Positions 35,046-44,188 of a DNA stretch of 64,000 nt are shown piece by piece (the first letter of the stretch is position 1; every line of letters begins with the position of its first letter). The translations under genes were made by a program, and so were the position numbers. The DNA is from DYJE01 sp964637565 (GTDB taxonomy: Bacteria; Desulfobacterota; Desulfobacteria; Desulfobacterales; Desulfolunaceae), in the NCBI GenBank assembly GCA_964637565.1, contig CAZWTY010000004.1, forward strand, positions 21,412 through 85,411, in the 5' to 3' direction. The notes beneath the pieces were generated by a model. The model did no database searches, had not been told where the DNA came from, and saw only the letters and a program-made list of their open reading frames with translations.

Positions 35046-35993
35046 ATGCGTAAAATCATTGTAACCCTCGGCGTGATTTCTGTGGTTTCAATTCTTTCTG
35101 TATCCACAGCCTTTTCTCAAAACGATTCCGATGTCGCGGCAACGGTTAATGGGCAAAAAATCACCATTTCGGAAATTAACCGTGTGGTTCAGGCCCTTCC
35201 TCAATATCACAAACTTCAACTCGAAATGCTTGAGGACATGATTGTCAAAACCCTGATTTATCAGGAGAGCGTCAAGGCCGGAGTCAAGGTTGAGAAGAGC
35301 GAAGTGGACAGTGGTTTCAAAGAATATCTGAAGAGACTGAACCTGAGCGACGACGTGGTGAAACGAGAGATGAAACGAATGAACCTCACCGAAGACGTCA
35401 TGAAAGAGGAAATCAGAAAACAGCTCATGGTCGAGCGCTTTTTAAAAAACAGGGCAAAGACTCTGAATCTTACCGTTTCCGATGAAGAAGTCCGGTCGTT
35501 TTACAACGAAAATCCCGACACGTTCAACAAACCAGAGCGTGTACATATCCGTCATATTCTGGTACAATCCGATCCAACGGATAAACAGAAGATGGAAGCC
35601 GCCAAGAAAAAGATCTACGAAGTCAGGGATAAACTCAAACGTAAGGAAGGGACTTTTGCTGAACTTGCGAAAAAATATTCCGATGATAAGTCCAATGCGG
35701 AAAATGGTGGGGAAATCACCCGTAACAGCCCCCTTCCTAAAGCGTTTATCGATACGGCTTTTGCCCTTGGAAAAGATCAGGTGAGCGAGGTTGTGAGAAC
35801 CCCCATGGGATTTCATCTGATTCAGATGATCGAAAAAAAACCTGCAGGCAAAACTCAGCTTAATGAAATCAAAGATTCGTTGAGATTCAGACTTCTGGAG
35901 CAGAAAAACAACAACGCAATGAAAAAGTATGTGGATTCACTGGTTGAAAAATCCAAAATCGACATCAAACTCGAAAAACGCAACGTGAAATAA
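35046..35993 (+). CDS. SurA-like periplasmic peptidyl-prolyl isomerase
   Basis: A 315-residue exported protein. The signal peptide ends near STAFSQ, a SurA_N-type helical chaperone domain follows (VAATVNGQKITISEINRVV), and a parvulin PpiC domain lies at about residues 165-270 (RVHIRHILVQSD, FAELAKKYSDDKSNAENGGE, VRTPMGFHLIQM). It is expected to assist folding of outer-membrane proteins in the periplasm. It has one parvulin domain, not the two of E. coli SurA. The fabH gene follows after 13 bases. Confidence 0.88.
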   Translation: MRKIIVTLGVISVVSILSVSTAFSQNDSDVAATVNGQKITISEINRVVQALPQYHKLQLEMLEDMIVKTLIYQESVKAGVKVEKSEVDSGFKEYLKRLNLSDDVVKREMKRMNLTEDVMKEEIRKQLMVERFLKNRAKTLNLTVSDEEVRSFYNENPDTFNKPERVHIRHILVQSDPTDKQKMEAAKKKIYEVRDKLKRKEGTFAELAKKYSDDKSNAENGGEITRNSPLPKAFIDTAFALGKDQVSEVVRTPMGFHLIQMIEKKPAGKTQLNEIKDSLRFRLLEQKNNNAMKKYVDSLVEKSKIDIKLEKRNVK

Positions 35994-36006
35994 AAGGATA
36001 ACCACT

Positions 36007-37020
36007 ATGAAAAGAGCCACAATCAAAAGTACAGGACGTTATATACCTTCACGTCTGGTAACCAACGACGATCTGACAAAGATGATGGATACGAGCGATG
36101 CGTGGATCAGAGAAAGAACCGGTGTGGAACAGCGCTACTGGGTCCCTGAAGGCGAAAATATCGGCGCATCCGACCTGGGTCTTGAAGCGTCAAAAATCGC
36201 ACTTGACAAGGCTGGCTGGAAGGCGGAGGACCTCGACCTCATTATTTTCGCAACCCTTAGCCCCGATATCTTCTTTCCGGGACCGGGCTGCCTTCTTCAA
36301 CACAAACTCGGTTTAACCTCCACTCCCACCATTGATATTCGTCAGCAGTGCACCGGTTTTCTGTACGGTCAGTCCATTGCCGACGCATACATCCGAAGCG
36401 GCTTAGCCAACAAGATACTGTTTGTCGGATCGGAAGTCCACAGCACGGGCCTTGACAAAACCACCAGGGGAAGGGATGTGGCCGTGATCTTCGGTGACGG
36501 GGCCGCCGCGGTCTGTTTTGAAGGAATCGAAACCGACAAAAACACAGGGATCATTTCAACGGTGCTTCATACAGCAGGAGAGTTTGCTGAAAGTCTGATG
36601 CTGGAACTCCCCGCCTCACGGCTCCCTGAGCGTGGACTTCTGGATAATCCGGATATCGCACGGCTCTACCCCTCGATGAACGGGTCGAAAATTTTCAAAC
36701 TTGCCTTGAGAAGGCTTCCTGAAGTGACCATGGAAGTTCTTGAAAAAGCCGGAATGAACCTGGAGGACATCGATATGTTCATTCCACATCAGGCGAATCT
36801 CAGGATCAACGAGGCCTACCAGAAGACCCTGAACATTCCTGATGATAAAATTTACAACAATATTCAGAAATACGGCAACACCACCGCAGCCACCATTCCT
36901 TTGGCACTTGATGAGCTGATCGAAATGGGCAGGGTGGACACCACGAAAAGCACCCTTCTTTTCGTGGCCCTTGGAGCTGGCCTGACCTGGGCTGCTTCAA
37001 TTTACAAGTTTGGTGAATAA
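36007..37020 (+). CDS. fabH: 3-oxoacyl-ACP synthase III (FabH-like)
   Basis: A 337-residue thiolase-fold condensing enzyme. The Cys-His-Asn triad is visible as QQCTGFLYG (Cys115), FIPHQANLRIN and KYGNTTAATIP, and the C-terminus ends in the usual FVALGAGLTWAA. It should start fatty-acid synthesis from acetyl-CoA and malonyl-ACP. It is not next to other fab genes but follows a periplasmic PPIase, so a specialised condensing role cannot be ruled out. The DAWIRERTGVEQR segment is standard for FabH. Confidence 0.88.
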   Translation: MKRATIKSTGRYIPSRLVTNDDLTKMMDTSDAWIRERTGVEQRYWVPEGENIGASDLGLEASKIALDKAGWKAEDLDLIIFATLSPDIFFPGPGCLLQHKLGLTSTPTIDIRQQCTGFLYGQSIADAYIRSGLANKILFVGSEVHSTGLDKTTRGRDVAVIFGDGAAAVCFEGIETDKNTGIISTVLHTAGEFAESLMLELPASRLPERGLLDNPDIARLYPSMNGSKIFKLALRRLPEVTMEVLEKAGMNLEDIDMFIPHQANLRINEAYQKTLNIPDDKIYNNIQKYGNTTAATIPLALDELIEMGRVDTTKSTLLFVALGAGLTWAASIYKFGE

Positions 37021-37036
37021 AAAACAACGTCATTCG

Positions 37037-37062
37037 AATGGGGGGGGATTTATCCCCCCATT
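37037..37062. terminator. Terminator between fabH and pgi
   Basis: AATGGGGGG (37037-37045) pairs with CCCCCCATT (37054-37062) around a short loop, followed by TCT. It is placed exactly between the convergent genes. Confidence 0.65.
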
Positions 37063-37064
37063 TC

Positions 37065-38696
37065 TCACCCCAGGGTTCCTTCAAACAACGTTTCCAGATA
37101 AAACCGTGTGATAGGATCAAGCTCGCTGAAATTATGCTCCGGTGTCGTGTTTTTCCTGGCAATTTCCCGGCGGAGATCGTTGGCAATGGTCTTTCCCAAC
37201 TCCACCCCAAACTGATCAAAAGGGTTGATGTCCCAGACAAAGGCCTTGTAGACGGTCTGGGCCTCGTAATACGAAAGCAGACGGCCTATGTTTGTCGGGG
37301 ACAGATCGTTCATGAGGATGGTGGACGATGGACGGTTCCCCTGAAAAAAACGGACCTTTTCTGCAGAGTCCTTTCCCACGGCAAGGGCCGTTGCCTGTGA
37401 GATCATGTTGGCCCATAATTCCTGGTGATTGGTGACTCCATTAGGGCGGCAGTCCCCCTGAACGTATTGGGGTGTCAGCACCCCGATGAAGTCAATGGGG
37501 AAAGGGTGGCCTTGATGGGCAAGCTGGAAAAACGAATGTTGGGCGTTTGTTCCAGGTTCACCGAACACGATGACTCCGGAAGATTCATCCAGCTCGTAGT
37601 TGTTGATGGTCACTGATTTCCCGTTGCTTTCCATGTTGAGCTGCTGGATATGAGGGGCAAGTTTGGAAAGAGGGGAGGCGTAGGGAATGATGGCCTGGGC
37701 CTGATATCCGAGAAAGTTGTTGTTCCAGATGCCAATGAGGGCCGAGACAAGAGGGATATTTTCCTGTATCGGGGCGTATTTCGTGTGGATATCCATTTCA
37801 GAGGCCCCTTCGAGGAAACGCCCGAAGTGGTCGTATCCGAGATAAAGGCTCAGTGGAACTCCGCCTACAGCGGAGGTGACGCTGAACCTCCCGCCGATGA
37901 AATCGAACATGTGAAATGTTGCAAGTACCGGATTTTCAGGGTTGTCTCCGGGACTTCCCTTGCTCGTGACCGTGATGAAATGTCGAGACGGATCAAGTCC
38001 GAAGGATTTCACGTAGTCTTCTGCGTGCATCATGTTGGCGTAAGTTTCCACGGTGGTGAAACTTTTGGAAATGATGATCCACAGAGTCGTTTCAGGCTCG
38101 ATCTGGGTTTTGACGGTCTCGAAATTATGGGGGTCCACATTGGTTAAAAAATGAATGCGGATGTTCTTTCGGGCAAAGGCGAAAAGGGCGTTGGAGACAA
38201 ATTCCGTTCCAAGGTAGGACCCTCCGATCCCGATGACCACGATATGTCTGAATGACTTTCCCGTAGACCCTGTGATATCTCCTCTGTGAATTTTTTCGGA
38301 GAACTCCCGGATGTTTTGACGTTCCTTTTCAATGTCAGGCATGATATTGATACCGTCAACGTACACGGGCCGTTCCGACAGATTCCTCGCGGCGGTATGA
38401 AGAGCGGCCCTGTTTTCGGTGACATTGATTTTTTCCCCGTTGATCATGGCCTTGTATTTTTTCTGTACCTGGGCTGTTTCCGCCAGCTCGAAAAGGAGGT
38501 CCATGGCCTTTTCGTCGACTCTCTGGCGGGAAAAGTCATAGAAAAAATCCACGGCTTTCAAGGAGAAGTCTTTCAGTCTGTTCTTTTTCTGGATCAAATA
38601 TTTGAGATGGTTTTCAGGCCGTTTGATATAATCCGCGTGTTCTTTGAGTTTTTTCCAGACATGTGTATGGCTGATACCATGGTGTTCAATGGGCAT
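37065..38696 (-). CDS. pgi: Glucose-6-phosphate isomerase
   Basis: A 543-residue enzyme interconverting glucose-6-phosphate and fructose-6-phosphate. Two SIS domains are present; IGIGGSYLGTEFVSNAL is the first sugar-phosphate loop, SKSFTTVET the second, and GGRFSVTSAVGGVPL and the late KAFVWDINPFDQFGVELGK are the signature region. Length fits the bacterial/eukaryotic PGI family. The start ATG 38696 lacks a strong ribosome binding site. It is monocistronic and divergent from the GlmU-like gene. Confidence 0.95.
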   Translation of the reverse strand: MPIEHHGISHTHVWKKLKEHADYIKRPENHLKYLIQKKNRLKDFSLKAVDFFYDFSRQRVDEKAMDLLFELAETAQVQKKYKAMINGEKINVTENRAALHTAARNLSERPVYVDGINIMPDIEKERQNIREFSEKIHRGDITGSTGKSFRHIVVIGIGGSYLGTEFVSNALFAFARKNIRIHFLTNVDPHNFETVKTQIEPETTLWIIISKSFTTVETYANMMHAEDYVKSFGLDPSRHFITVTSKGSPGDNPENPVLATFHMFDFIGGRFSVTSAVGGVPLSLYLGYDHFGRFLEGASEMDIHTKYAPIQENIPLVSALIGIWNNNFLGYQAQAIIPYASPLSKLAPHIQQLNMESNGKSVTINNYELDESSGVIVFGEPGTNAQHSFFQLAHQGHPFPIDFIGVLTPQYVQGDCRPNGVTNHQELWANMISQATALAVGKDSAEKVRFFQGNRPSSTILMNDLSPTNIGRLLSYYEAQTVYKAFVWDINPFDQFGVELGKTIANDLRREIARKNTTPEHNFSELDPITRFYLETLFEGTLG

Positions 38697-38876
38697 AGGC
38701 TTTGACGGTTACCTGACGCTGAGAGTATTTTACGTGATAAATTAATTGAAACTTCGTGAAAATTGTTGGAAATTATATGTCGCATTTTTTGGGTGTGCAA
38801 GGAAAAAACCAGAGGTGTGTCAAAAACTCAAACAAGACCGACGATAATTACAGCCGTGTTTTGACAAGGGATGAAC

Positions 38877-40085
38877 ATGAAAAATAAACTGAAACGACTT
38901 GTTGAAAAAGGCGTGAAGATCACATCGCCCTCAGCTGTTGAAATCGGCGATGACGTCGATATCGACCGCATATCAGGGGATAATGTCACCATTTTCGGCG
39001 GATGCAGGATTTTCGGAAAAAACACATGGATTTCAAAAGGCTGCACCATTGGGAAAGAAGGACCGGTGACCCTTGATAACTGCTGGATAGGGCCAGAGGT
39101 CAAAATCCAGGGGGGGTATGTCAACTCTTCGGTTTTTCTGAGCAAAGCGTCTGTGGGATACGGCGCCCATATCCGTGAGGGGTGCATTCTTGAAGAAGAG
39201 GCCAGCACCGCCCATACGGTGGGGCTGAAGCAGACCATCCTTTTCCCGTTCGTTACCCTGGGAAGCCTGATCAATTTTTGTGACTGCTTCATGGCCGGAG
39301 GAACGAGCCGGAAAAATCACAGCGAGGTGGGGAGTTCCTATATCCATTTCAACTACACCCCAAACCAGGACAAGGCCACGGCTTCCCTGATCGGAGATGT
39401 GCCCCGTGGCGTCATGTTGAACAACAGACCGATTTTTCTTGGGGGCCAGGGAGGTTTGGTGGGGCCCTGCCGGCTAAATTTCGGAACGGTGATTGCGGCA
39501 GGAACCATCCAGAGAAAAGATGAGACGGAACCCGACAGACTGCTGTTCGGGGGCGCTCTTCGCCCCGGCAATATCAAACACACTCCGGGCCAGTTCCAGA
39601 ACATACCCCGTGTGGTCAAAAACAACCTTTTTTATATAGCGAATCTTGTCTCTCTGATGAACTGGTACAGATACGTGCGGAGCCGTTTCATCTCGGAGTC
39701 TTTCCCGGCACCCCTGCTTGAAGGGCTTGAAACAACGCTTGATCTGGGCATTAAAGAACGAATCAAACGGTTCAAGGACTTTCTCGATAAAGCCTTTATG
39801 GCGCAATGCCCGGATGAAACCAAGGCGTTGGCAGGTGGCTGGCCAAATATCACGCACGAGCTGGAACAACAGCTGAATTCAGAAAGCATAGCCTGTGATG
39901 AACAGTACCGCCGTTTTTCAGATCTACTGGACCGAGACCTCCAGAAATCAGGAACCGGTCAGTACACTGAGGCTATTCAAAGGCTGGAACCTTCGACTAC
40001 CGTGGCGGGAACAGCCTGGCTTTCAGCCATTGTCGATGGTTTTATCGAAAAGACCTGTGGACACATACCTGGAATGAAATCCTAA
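38877..40085 (+). CDS. GlmU-like left-handed beta-helix protein without uridylyltransferase domain
   Basis: A 402-residue protein. Residues about 15-235 are hexapeptide-type repeats (VEIGDDVDIDRI, VTIFGGCRIFG, TWISKGCTIG, CWIGPEVKIQGGYVNSSVF), i.e. a left-handed beta-helix like the C-terminus of GlmU. The DCFMAGGTSRKNHSEVGSS segment resembles the acetyltransferase active-site region of sugar nucleotidyltransferases. The last 160 residues are helical. There is no N-terminal nucleotidyltransferase GXGTRM motif. It sits 24 bases ahead of glmM, so a role in aminosugar acetylation or nucleotide-sugar supply is inferred. ATG 38877 is chosen for its AAGGG spacing. Confidence 0.7.
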   Translation: MKNKLKRLVEKGVKITSPSAVEIGDDVDIDRISGDNVTIFGGCRIFGKNTWISKGCTIGKEGPVTLDNCWIGPEVKIQGGYVNSSVFLSKASVGYGAHIREGCILEEEASTAHTVGLKQTILFPFVTLGSLINFCDCFMAGGTSRKNHSEVGSSYIHFNYTPNQDKATASLIGDVPRGVMLNNRPIFLGGQGGLVGPCRLNFGTVIAAGTIQRKDETEPDRLLFGGALRPGNIKHTPGQFQNIPRVVKNNLFYIANLVSLMNWYRYVRSRFISESFPAPLLEGLETTLDLGIKERIKRFKDFLDKAFMAQCPDETKALAGGWPNITHELEQQLNSESIACDEQYRRFSDLLDRDLQKSGTGQYTEAIQRLEPSTTVAGTAWLSAIVDGFIEKTCGHIPGMKS

Positions 40086-40109
40086 CCTTATATTTTCAAG
40101 GAACATACA

Positions 40110-41459
40110 ATGGGTAAACTATTCGGAACGGACGGCATACGTGGAAAGGCCAACACCTATCCCATGACAGCGGAAATTGCTTTACGGACAGGCAGGGCTG
40201 TCGCCCGTCAATTCTGCCGTGAAAATCATGGGCAAGTCATTATCGGGAAGGACACCCGACTTTCGGGAGATGTTTTTGAAATGGCCCTGGCCGCCGGACT
40301 TTGTTCCATGGGTGTTGACGTTCTTCTTGCCGGGGTGATTCCAACACCCGGAATCGCGTACCTGTGCAGAGACATGGAAGATGTGGCGGCGGGAATCGTC
40401 GTTTCGGCGTCACACAACCCTTACGAAGACAATGGAATCAAGATTTTCGACAAAGATGGATACAAGCTTGACCCGGCCGTCGAAGAGGAGCTTGAAACCA
40501 CCATTCTGGACGAGTCCAATTCCATGATGTCTGAAAATATGACAAGTCCTGGAAGAGTCCTGATACTGGACAATGCCCGGGACAGATACCAGGCCTTTCT
40601 GAAGCAGGTGATTCCAGGAGCCGACTTTTCAGGCTTGAGGGCTGTGCTGGACTGTTCCAACGGCGCTTCGAGCTTTATCGCATCCGATCTTTTCAAAGGT
40701 CTCGGGCTTGAGGTGACTGTCCTTTCAGCAAGTCCGGACGGCAAAAACATCAACAGGGACTGTGGGTCCGAACACCTTGAAAACATGATAGAAACCGTGA
40801 AATCTTCACAGGCCGATCTGGGGCTTGCCTTTGACGGTGACGCGGACCGGCTGATCGCCGTGGATGCCTCGGGCCGGCCTGTTTCCGGAGACCAGCTCAT
40901 CGCCATCACGGCCTGGCATGAAAAAAACCAGGGCAGTCTGTCAAATGACACGGTGGTGACCACGGTCATGAGCAACATGGGATTGGGCGCCTGTTTCAGA
41001 GAACTTGGAATCAGCCATATCATGGCCCAGGTCGGCGACAGGAATGTGATGCTCGACATGAAACGTACCGGAGCCTCGGTTGGGGGAGAAGATTCGGGCC
41101 ACATGATTTTTCTCAATCACCACAGCACAGGTGACGGGCTGATCAGCGCCCTGAAACTCCTCCATGTGATGAAATCCACCGACCGGTCTCTTGTCGATCT
41201 TGCTGGAATTATGACCATTTTCCCCCAGAAACTCATCAATGTCACGGTGAAGGAAAAGCCGGATATTTCAACGGTCACAGAAGTTCAGAACGCCATCACC
41301 GACGTGGAAAAACAACTCGAAGGAAAGGGGAGGGTGCTTGTCAGGTACTCGGGAACCCAGAACATGTGCCGGGTGATGGTGGAGGCGCCCACGGTGGAGC
41401 TGACGGATGGTTTTGCGGAAAAGATCGCCGATGCCGTCAGGCGTTCCATCGGTGGTTGA
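40110..41459 (+). CDS. glmM: Phosphoglucosamine mutase
   Basis: A 449-residue alpha-D-phosphohexomutase that converts glucosamine-6-phosphate to glucosamine-1-phosphate for UDP-GlcNAc. Seen: KLFGTDGIRGKAN at the start, the phosphoserine loop VSASHNPYEDNGIK, the metal loop DGDADRLIAVD, the sugar-specificity loop GGEDSGHMIF and the phosphate-binding loop VRYSGTQNMCRVM. The LFGTDGIRG start and GEDSGH loop identify GlmM rather than PMM/PGM. It follows the GlmU-like gene and ends at a strong terminator. Confidence 0.94.
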   Translation: MGKLFGTDGIRGKANTYPMTAEIALRTGRAVARQFCRENHGQVIIGKDTRLSGDVFEMALAAGLCSMGVDVLLAGVIPTPGIAYLCRDMEDVAAGIVVSASHNPYEDNGIKIFDKDGYKLDPAVEEELETTILDESNSMMSENMTSPGRVLILDNARDRYQAFLKQVIPGADFSGLRAVLDCSNGASSFIASDLFKGLGLEVTVLSASPDGKNINRDCGSEHLENMIETVKSSQADLGLAFDGDADRLIAVDASGRPVSGDQLIAITAWHEKNQGSLSNDTVVTTVMSNMGLGACFRELGISHIMAQVGDRNVMLDMKRTGASVGGEDSGHMIFLNHHSTGDGLISALKLLHVMKSTDRSLVDLAGIMTIFPQKLINVTVKEKPDISTVTEVQNAITDVEKQLEGKGRVLVRYSGTQNMCRVMVEAPTVELTDGFAEKIADAVRRSIGG

Positions 41460-41480
41460 ACATCACCCAACGTAACAAAG

Positions 41481-41517
41481 AAAAAGGGTGAAAACATCGG
41501 TTGTTTTCACCCTTTTT
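41481..41517. terminator. Bidirectional terminator between glmM and the BI-1 gene
   Basis: A perfect 16-bp stem (41481-41496 with 41502-41517) has A5 and T5-6 tracts at its ends and a TCGGT loop. Confidence 0.9.
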
Positions 41518-41539
41518 TATTTAAAAAAGTCTGTCTGCT

Positions 41540-42244
41540 TTAGTCTCTGTTGCCAAGAATTCTCAACAAAAACAGAAACATGTTAATGAAATCAAGGTAG
41601 AGGGAAAGGGCGCCGATAATGGCCCCTTTGCGAAGGGTCCCGCTGTCCAGGTCGGCGGGCTGGCTCAGGGCCATGTGTTTGATTTTCTGTGCGTCAAACG
41701 CGGTCAGGCCCACAAAAACAAGAACACCGATGTAGCTGATGATCATTTCCATGGGGCCGCTTTTGAGGAAGATGTTCACCACGGACGCGATGATGATTCC
41801 AATGAGGCCCATCATCATGAAGTTTCCGATGGAGGTGAGATCACGCTTTGTCACCATACCGTAAACGCTGCACGCCGCGAAAGTGGCGGCACAGACGGCA
41901 AAGGTGGAGGCGATGGATGATCCGGTATAGAACTTGAGGACAGCGGTAAGCGTCGCCCCGTTAAGGGCGGCATACACAAGGAAGAGGGACGTGGCGGCTC
42001 CAGAGGATATTCTGGCGATGCGGGCGCTGAGGTAAAACACGAATCCCAGCTCGGCGATGATCAAACCAAAGAAAACCAGCCTGTTATATATAAGAACTTG
42101 CTGGGCGGCCACGCTGTTCATGACAAGATAGGCCACAAGGCCCGTAAGGGCGAGCCCGATGGTCATCCAGTGGTATACGTTCACCACGAAGGAGTTCACA
42201 TAGGCTTGGGTACGGGTTTGTTCCATGGATGAAAGGTTTCTCAT
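41540..42244 (-). CDS. Bax inhibitor-1/YccA family membrane protein
   Basis: A 234-residue protein with seven hydrophobic helices: WMTIGLALTGLVAYLVM, LVFFGLIIAELGFVFYLS, then several Ala/Gly-rich helices and a final LYLDFINMFLFLLRILG. The LDFINMFLFLLRI ending and FDAQKIK loop are typical of the UPF0005/BI-1 family. Bacterial relatives can leak calcium in a pH-dependent way, and YccA of E. coli modulates FtsH. GGAGGA sets the start at ATG 42244. It is monocistronic. Confidence 0.9.
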   Translation of the reverse strand: MRNLSSMEQTRTQAYVNSFVVNVYHWMTIGLALTGLVAYLVMNSVAAQQVLIYNRLVFFGLIIAELGFVFYLSARIARISSGAATSLFLVYAALNGATLTAVLKFYTGSSIASTFAVCAATFAACSVYGMVTKRDLTSIGNFMMMGLIGIIIASVVNIFLKSGPMEMIISYIGVLVFVGLTAFDAQKIKHMALSQPADLDSGTLRKGAIIGALSLYLDFINMFLFLLRILGNRD

Positions 42245-42366
42245 TGTTCCTCCGGATTTTTCAATTTTCTGTGACAGTGGTCTGTGATATCTGTTGTGTT
42301 CATTATTTTGTTTCACAATTTAACACATAACGGCAAAAATTCAAGGTTTACAGAGAAAATCAGGAC

Positions 42367-42633
42367 ATGAAGCACGAAGAACTGTACCGGCATCTCAAAG
42401 AACTCGCTGAAAAACTTGGCATCAGGTTTTATGAAAAGAATTTCCGGGTTCCCGGGCTTATCGTCAAAAGCGGGTTGTGCCGGATTGAAGGGACATGGCA
42501 TTTTTACATGGACAAGCATCTCAAGGTCCGTGAAAAAACAGAGGTTCTGGCCCAGGCTTTCCATGATTTTCCAATAGACGATGTTTACATCATTCCGGCG
42601 GTGAGGGAATTTATCGATAAGAGCAGGCCATGA
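42367..42633 (+). CDS. Small conserved-looking hypothetical protein
   Basis: An 88-residue soluble protein: an amphipathic N-terminal helix (ELYRHLKELAEKLGIRF), then beta-rich sequence with GLCRIEGTWHFYMDKHL, and a C-terminal DVYIIPAVREFID. The two cysteine/histidine positions are too sparse for a metal site. I do not recognise the family. It is divergent from the BI-1 gene with AGGA close to its ATG. Confidence 0.6.
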   Translation: MKHEELYRHLKELAEKLGIRFYEKNFRVPGLIVKSGLCRIEGTWHFYMDKHLKVREKTEVLAQAFHDFPIDDVYIIPAVREFIDKSRP

Positions 42634-42682
42634 TATGGCAGGGGTTTATTCAGTGATAATATTATAGTTTACATAATATATC

Positions 42683-42706
42683 TTATCGGACGAATAAATC
42701 CGATAA
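42683..42706. promoter_or_regulatory. Inverted repeat TTATCGGA-N8-TCCGATAA
   Basis: A perfect 8-bp dyad lies in the 231-base AT-rich space between the small gene and the rlmI-like gene. It could be an operator for the latter or a weak 3' hairpin of the former. No T-tract follows directly. Confidence 0.35.
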
Positions 42707-42864
42707 AAATCTTAGAAACACCCTTAAATCAAAGGATTCACTATTTCATGGGTCGCTTCTTTCTTTTATGTATTTTCGAGTATCTTCTGGTATAAGCTTC
42801 ATCATCCTGATATCGGGAATTTATTTTTATAGATCATTTATAACATCATATCGGACCCATAGAC

Positions 42865-44070
42865 ATGCCAGTCCCTGACAAAACCCCTCGCGTCGTTATA
42901 AGGCCCGGAGCTGAAAAATCTCTGCACCGGAAACATCCATGGCTCTTTTCAGGTGCCATCGATAAAATCAAAGGCAATCCGAGTTTTGGCGACACGGTAA
43001 TCGTTCAATCGTCCAAAGGCCATGATCTTGCCGTCGGAGCCTATTCCCCCCAGTCTCAGATACGCGTGAGAATCTGGTCGTTCAATCCGGAAGAACCCAT
43101 CGGGCGACTGTTCTTTGATAACCGAATCAAAAGAGCCGTTGAAACAAGGAACCAGCTGGCCCTTCCGTCTGTGACCACGGCTTTGCGGCTTGTCAATTCG
43201 GAAAATGACGGGATTCCGGGACTGATTGTGGATCGTTACGACCGGTGGCTTGTCTGCCAGTTTCTTTCAGCCGGAGTCGAAACCTGGAAAAACGACATTG
43301 TTTCGATTTTATCTGAAATCCCTGATGTGAACGGTATCTATGAACGTTCGGACACCGAAAGCCGGAAAAAAGAAGGCATGAACCAGAAAACCGGATCGCT
43401 TTCCGGCAAGACCCCTCCTGAAACCATCGTGGTCGATGAATCCGGCGTCCGTTTTCATGTTGACATCATCAACGGTCATAAAACAGGATTTTATATCGAC
43501 CAGAGGGAAAACCGGAAGGCACTCGGGGATTTTGCCTCTGGGAAAAGAGTCCTCAACTGTTTTTCATACACCGGGGGTTTCAACGCCTGGGCCTTGAAAG
43601 GTCTCGCGCAAAGCGTCACCAACATCGACGTATCGGAAAGCGCCCTCTCCCTTCTGAAGAAAAACGCGGATCTCAACGGGTTCGGCCATGACAGGTATAC
43701 CGTCCTCTGCTCCGATGTCTTTCAGACCTTGAGAACCATGAGAGACAGAAATGAAACGTTCGACATGATCGTCCTCGATCCCCCGAAATTCGCCCACACG
43801 TCCCAACAGGTGGTCAAAGCGGCCAGAGGCTACAAAGATATCAACCTTCTTGCCTTGAAGCTGCTTTCCAGAGGTGGACTTCTTTTCACCTTCTCCTGTT
43901 CAGGTCATATATCATCCGATCTGTTCCAGAAAATCCTGGCCGACGCTGCCGTCGATTCAAGGCGTGATGTGTCGATTGTCCGCTATCTTCAACAGTCTGA
44001 AGATCACGCCGTGGCCCTGAATTTTCCCGAAGGATTGTATCTTAAAGGGCTGATCTGCAAAGCGTATTGA
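42865..44070 (+). CDS. rlmI: Class I rRNA large subunit methyltransferase, RlmI-like
   Basis: A 401-residue protein with an N-terminal PUA domain (VVIRPGAEKSLHRKHPWLFSGAI) and a Rossmann methyltransferase domain. SAM-binding motifs are VLNCFSYTGGFNAWA, VTNIDVSESAL and the catalytic VLDPPKFAHTSQQV. FTFSCSGHISSDLF, which holds the conserved cysteine region of the family, follows. RlmI methylates 23S rRNA C1962 at carbon 5. A short insertion (residues about 170-190, KKEGMNQKTGSLSGKTP) lies between the two domains. The exact target is inferred from family. Confidence 0.87.
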   Translation: MPVPDKTPRVVIRPGAEKSLHRKHPWLFSGAIDKIKGNPSFGDTVIVQSSKGHDLAVGAYSPQSQIRVRIWSFNPEEPIGRLFFDNRIKRAVETRNQLALPSVTTALRLVNSENDGIPGLIVDRYDRWLVCQFLSAGVETWKNDIVSILSEIPDVNGIYERSDTESRKKEGMNQKTGSLSGKTPPETIVVDESGVRFHVDIINGHKTGFYIDQRENRKALGDFASGKRVLNCFSYTGGFNAWALKGLAQSVTNIDVSESALSLLKKNADLNGFGHDRYTVLCSDVFQTLRTMRDRNETFDMIVLDPPKFAHTSQQVVKAARGYKDINLLALKLLSRGGLLFTFSCSGHISSDLFQKILADAAVDSRRDVSIVRYLQQSEDHAVALNFPEGLYLKGLICKAY

Positions 44071-44104
44071 TTTCATATGGGCCAGCGGCAACAAATTTCT
44101 TTGT

Positions 44105-44133
44105 TTGTCAAAGGAGATGTGCTAGGTTATACA
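44105..44133 (+). promoter_or_regulatory. Sigma70 promoter of the xseA-tlyA operon
   Basis: TTGTCA at 44105-44110, a 17-base spacer and TATACA at 44128-44133 (5/6 matches each), about 55 bases upstream of the xseA start. Confidence 0.6.
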
Positions 44134-44188
44134 GATTTTTAAAGCGCAGGCTTTGTTCAAACTAACATGAGCTGAAGGTAACCGGCCT

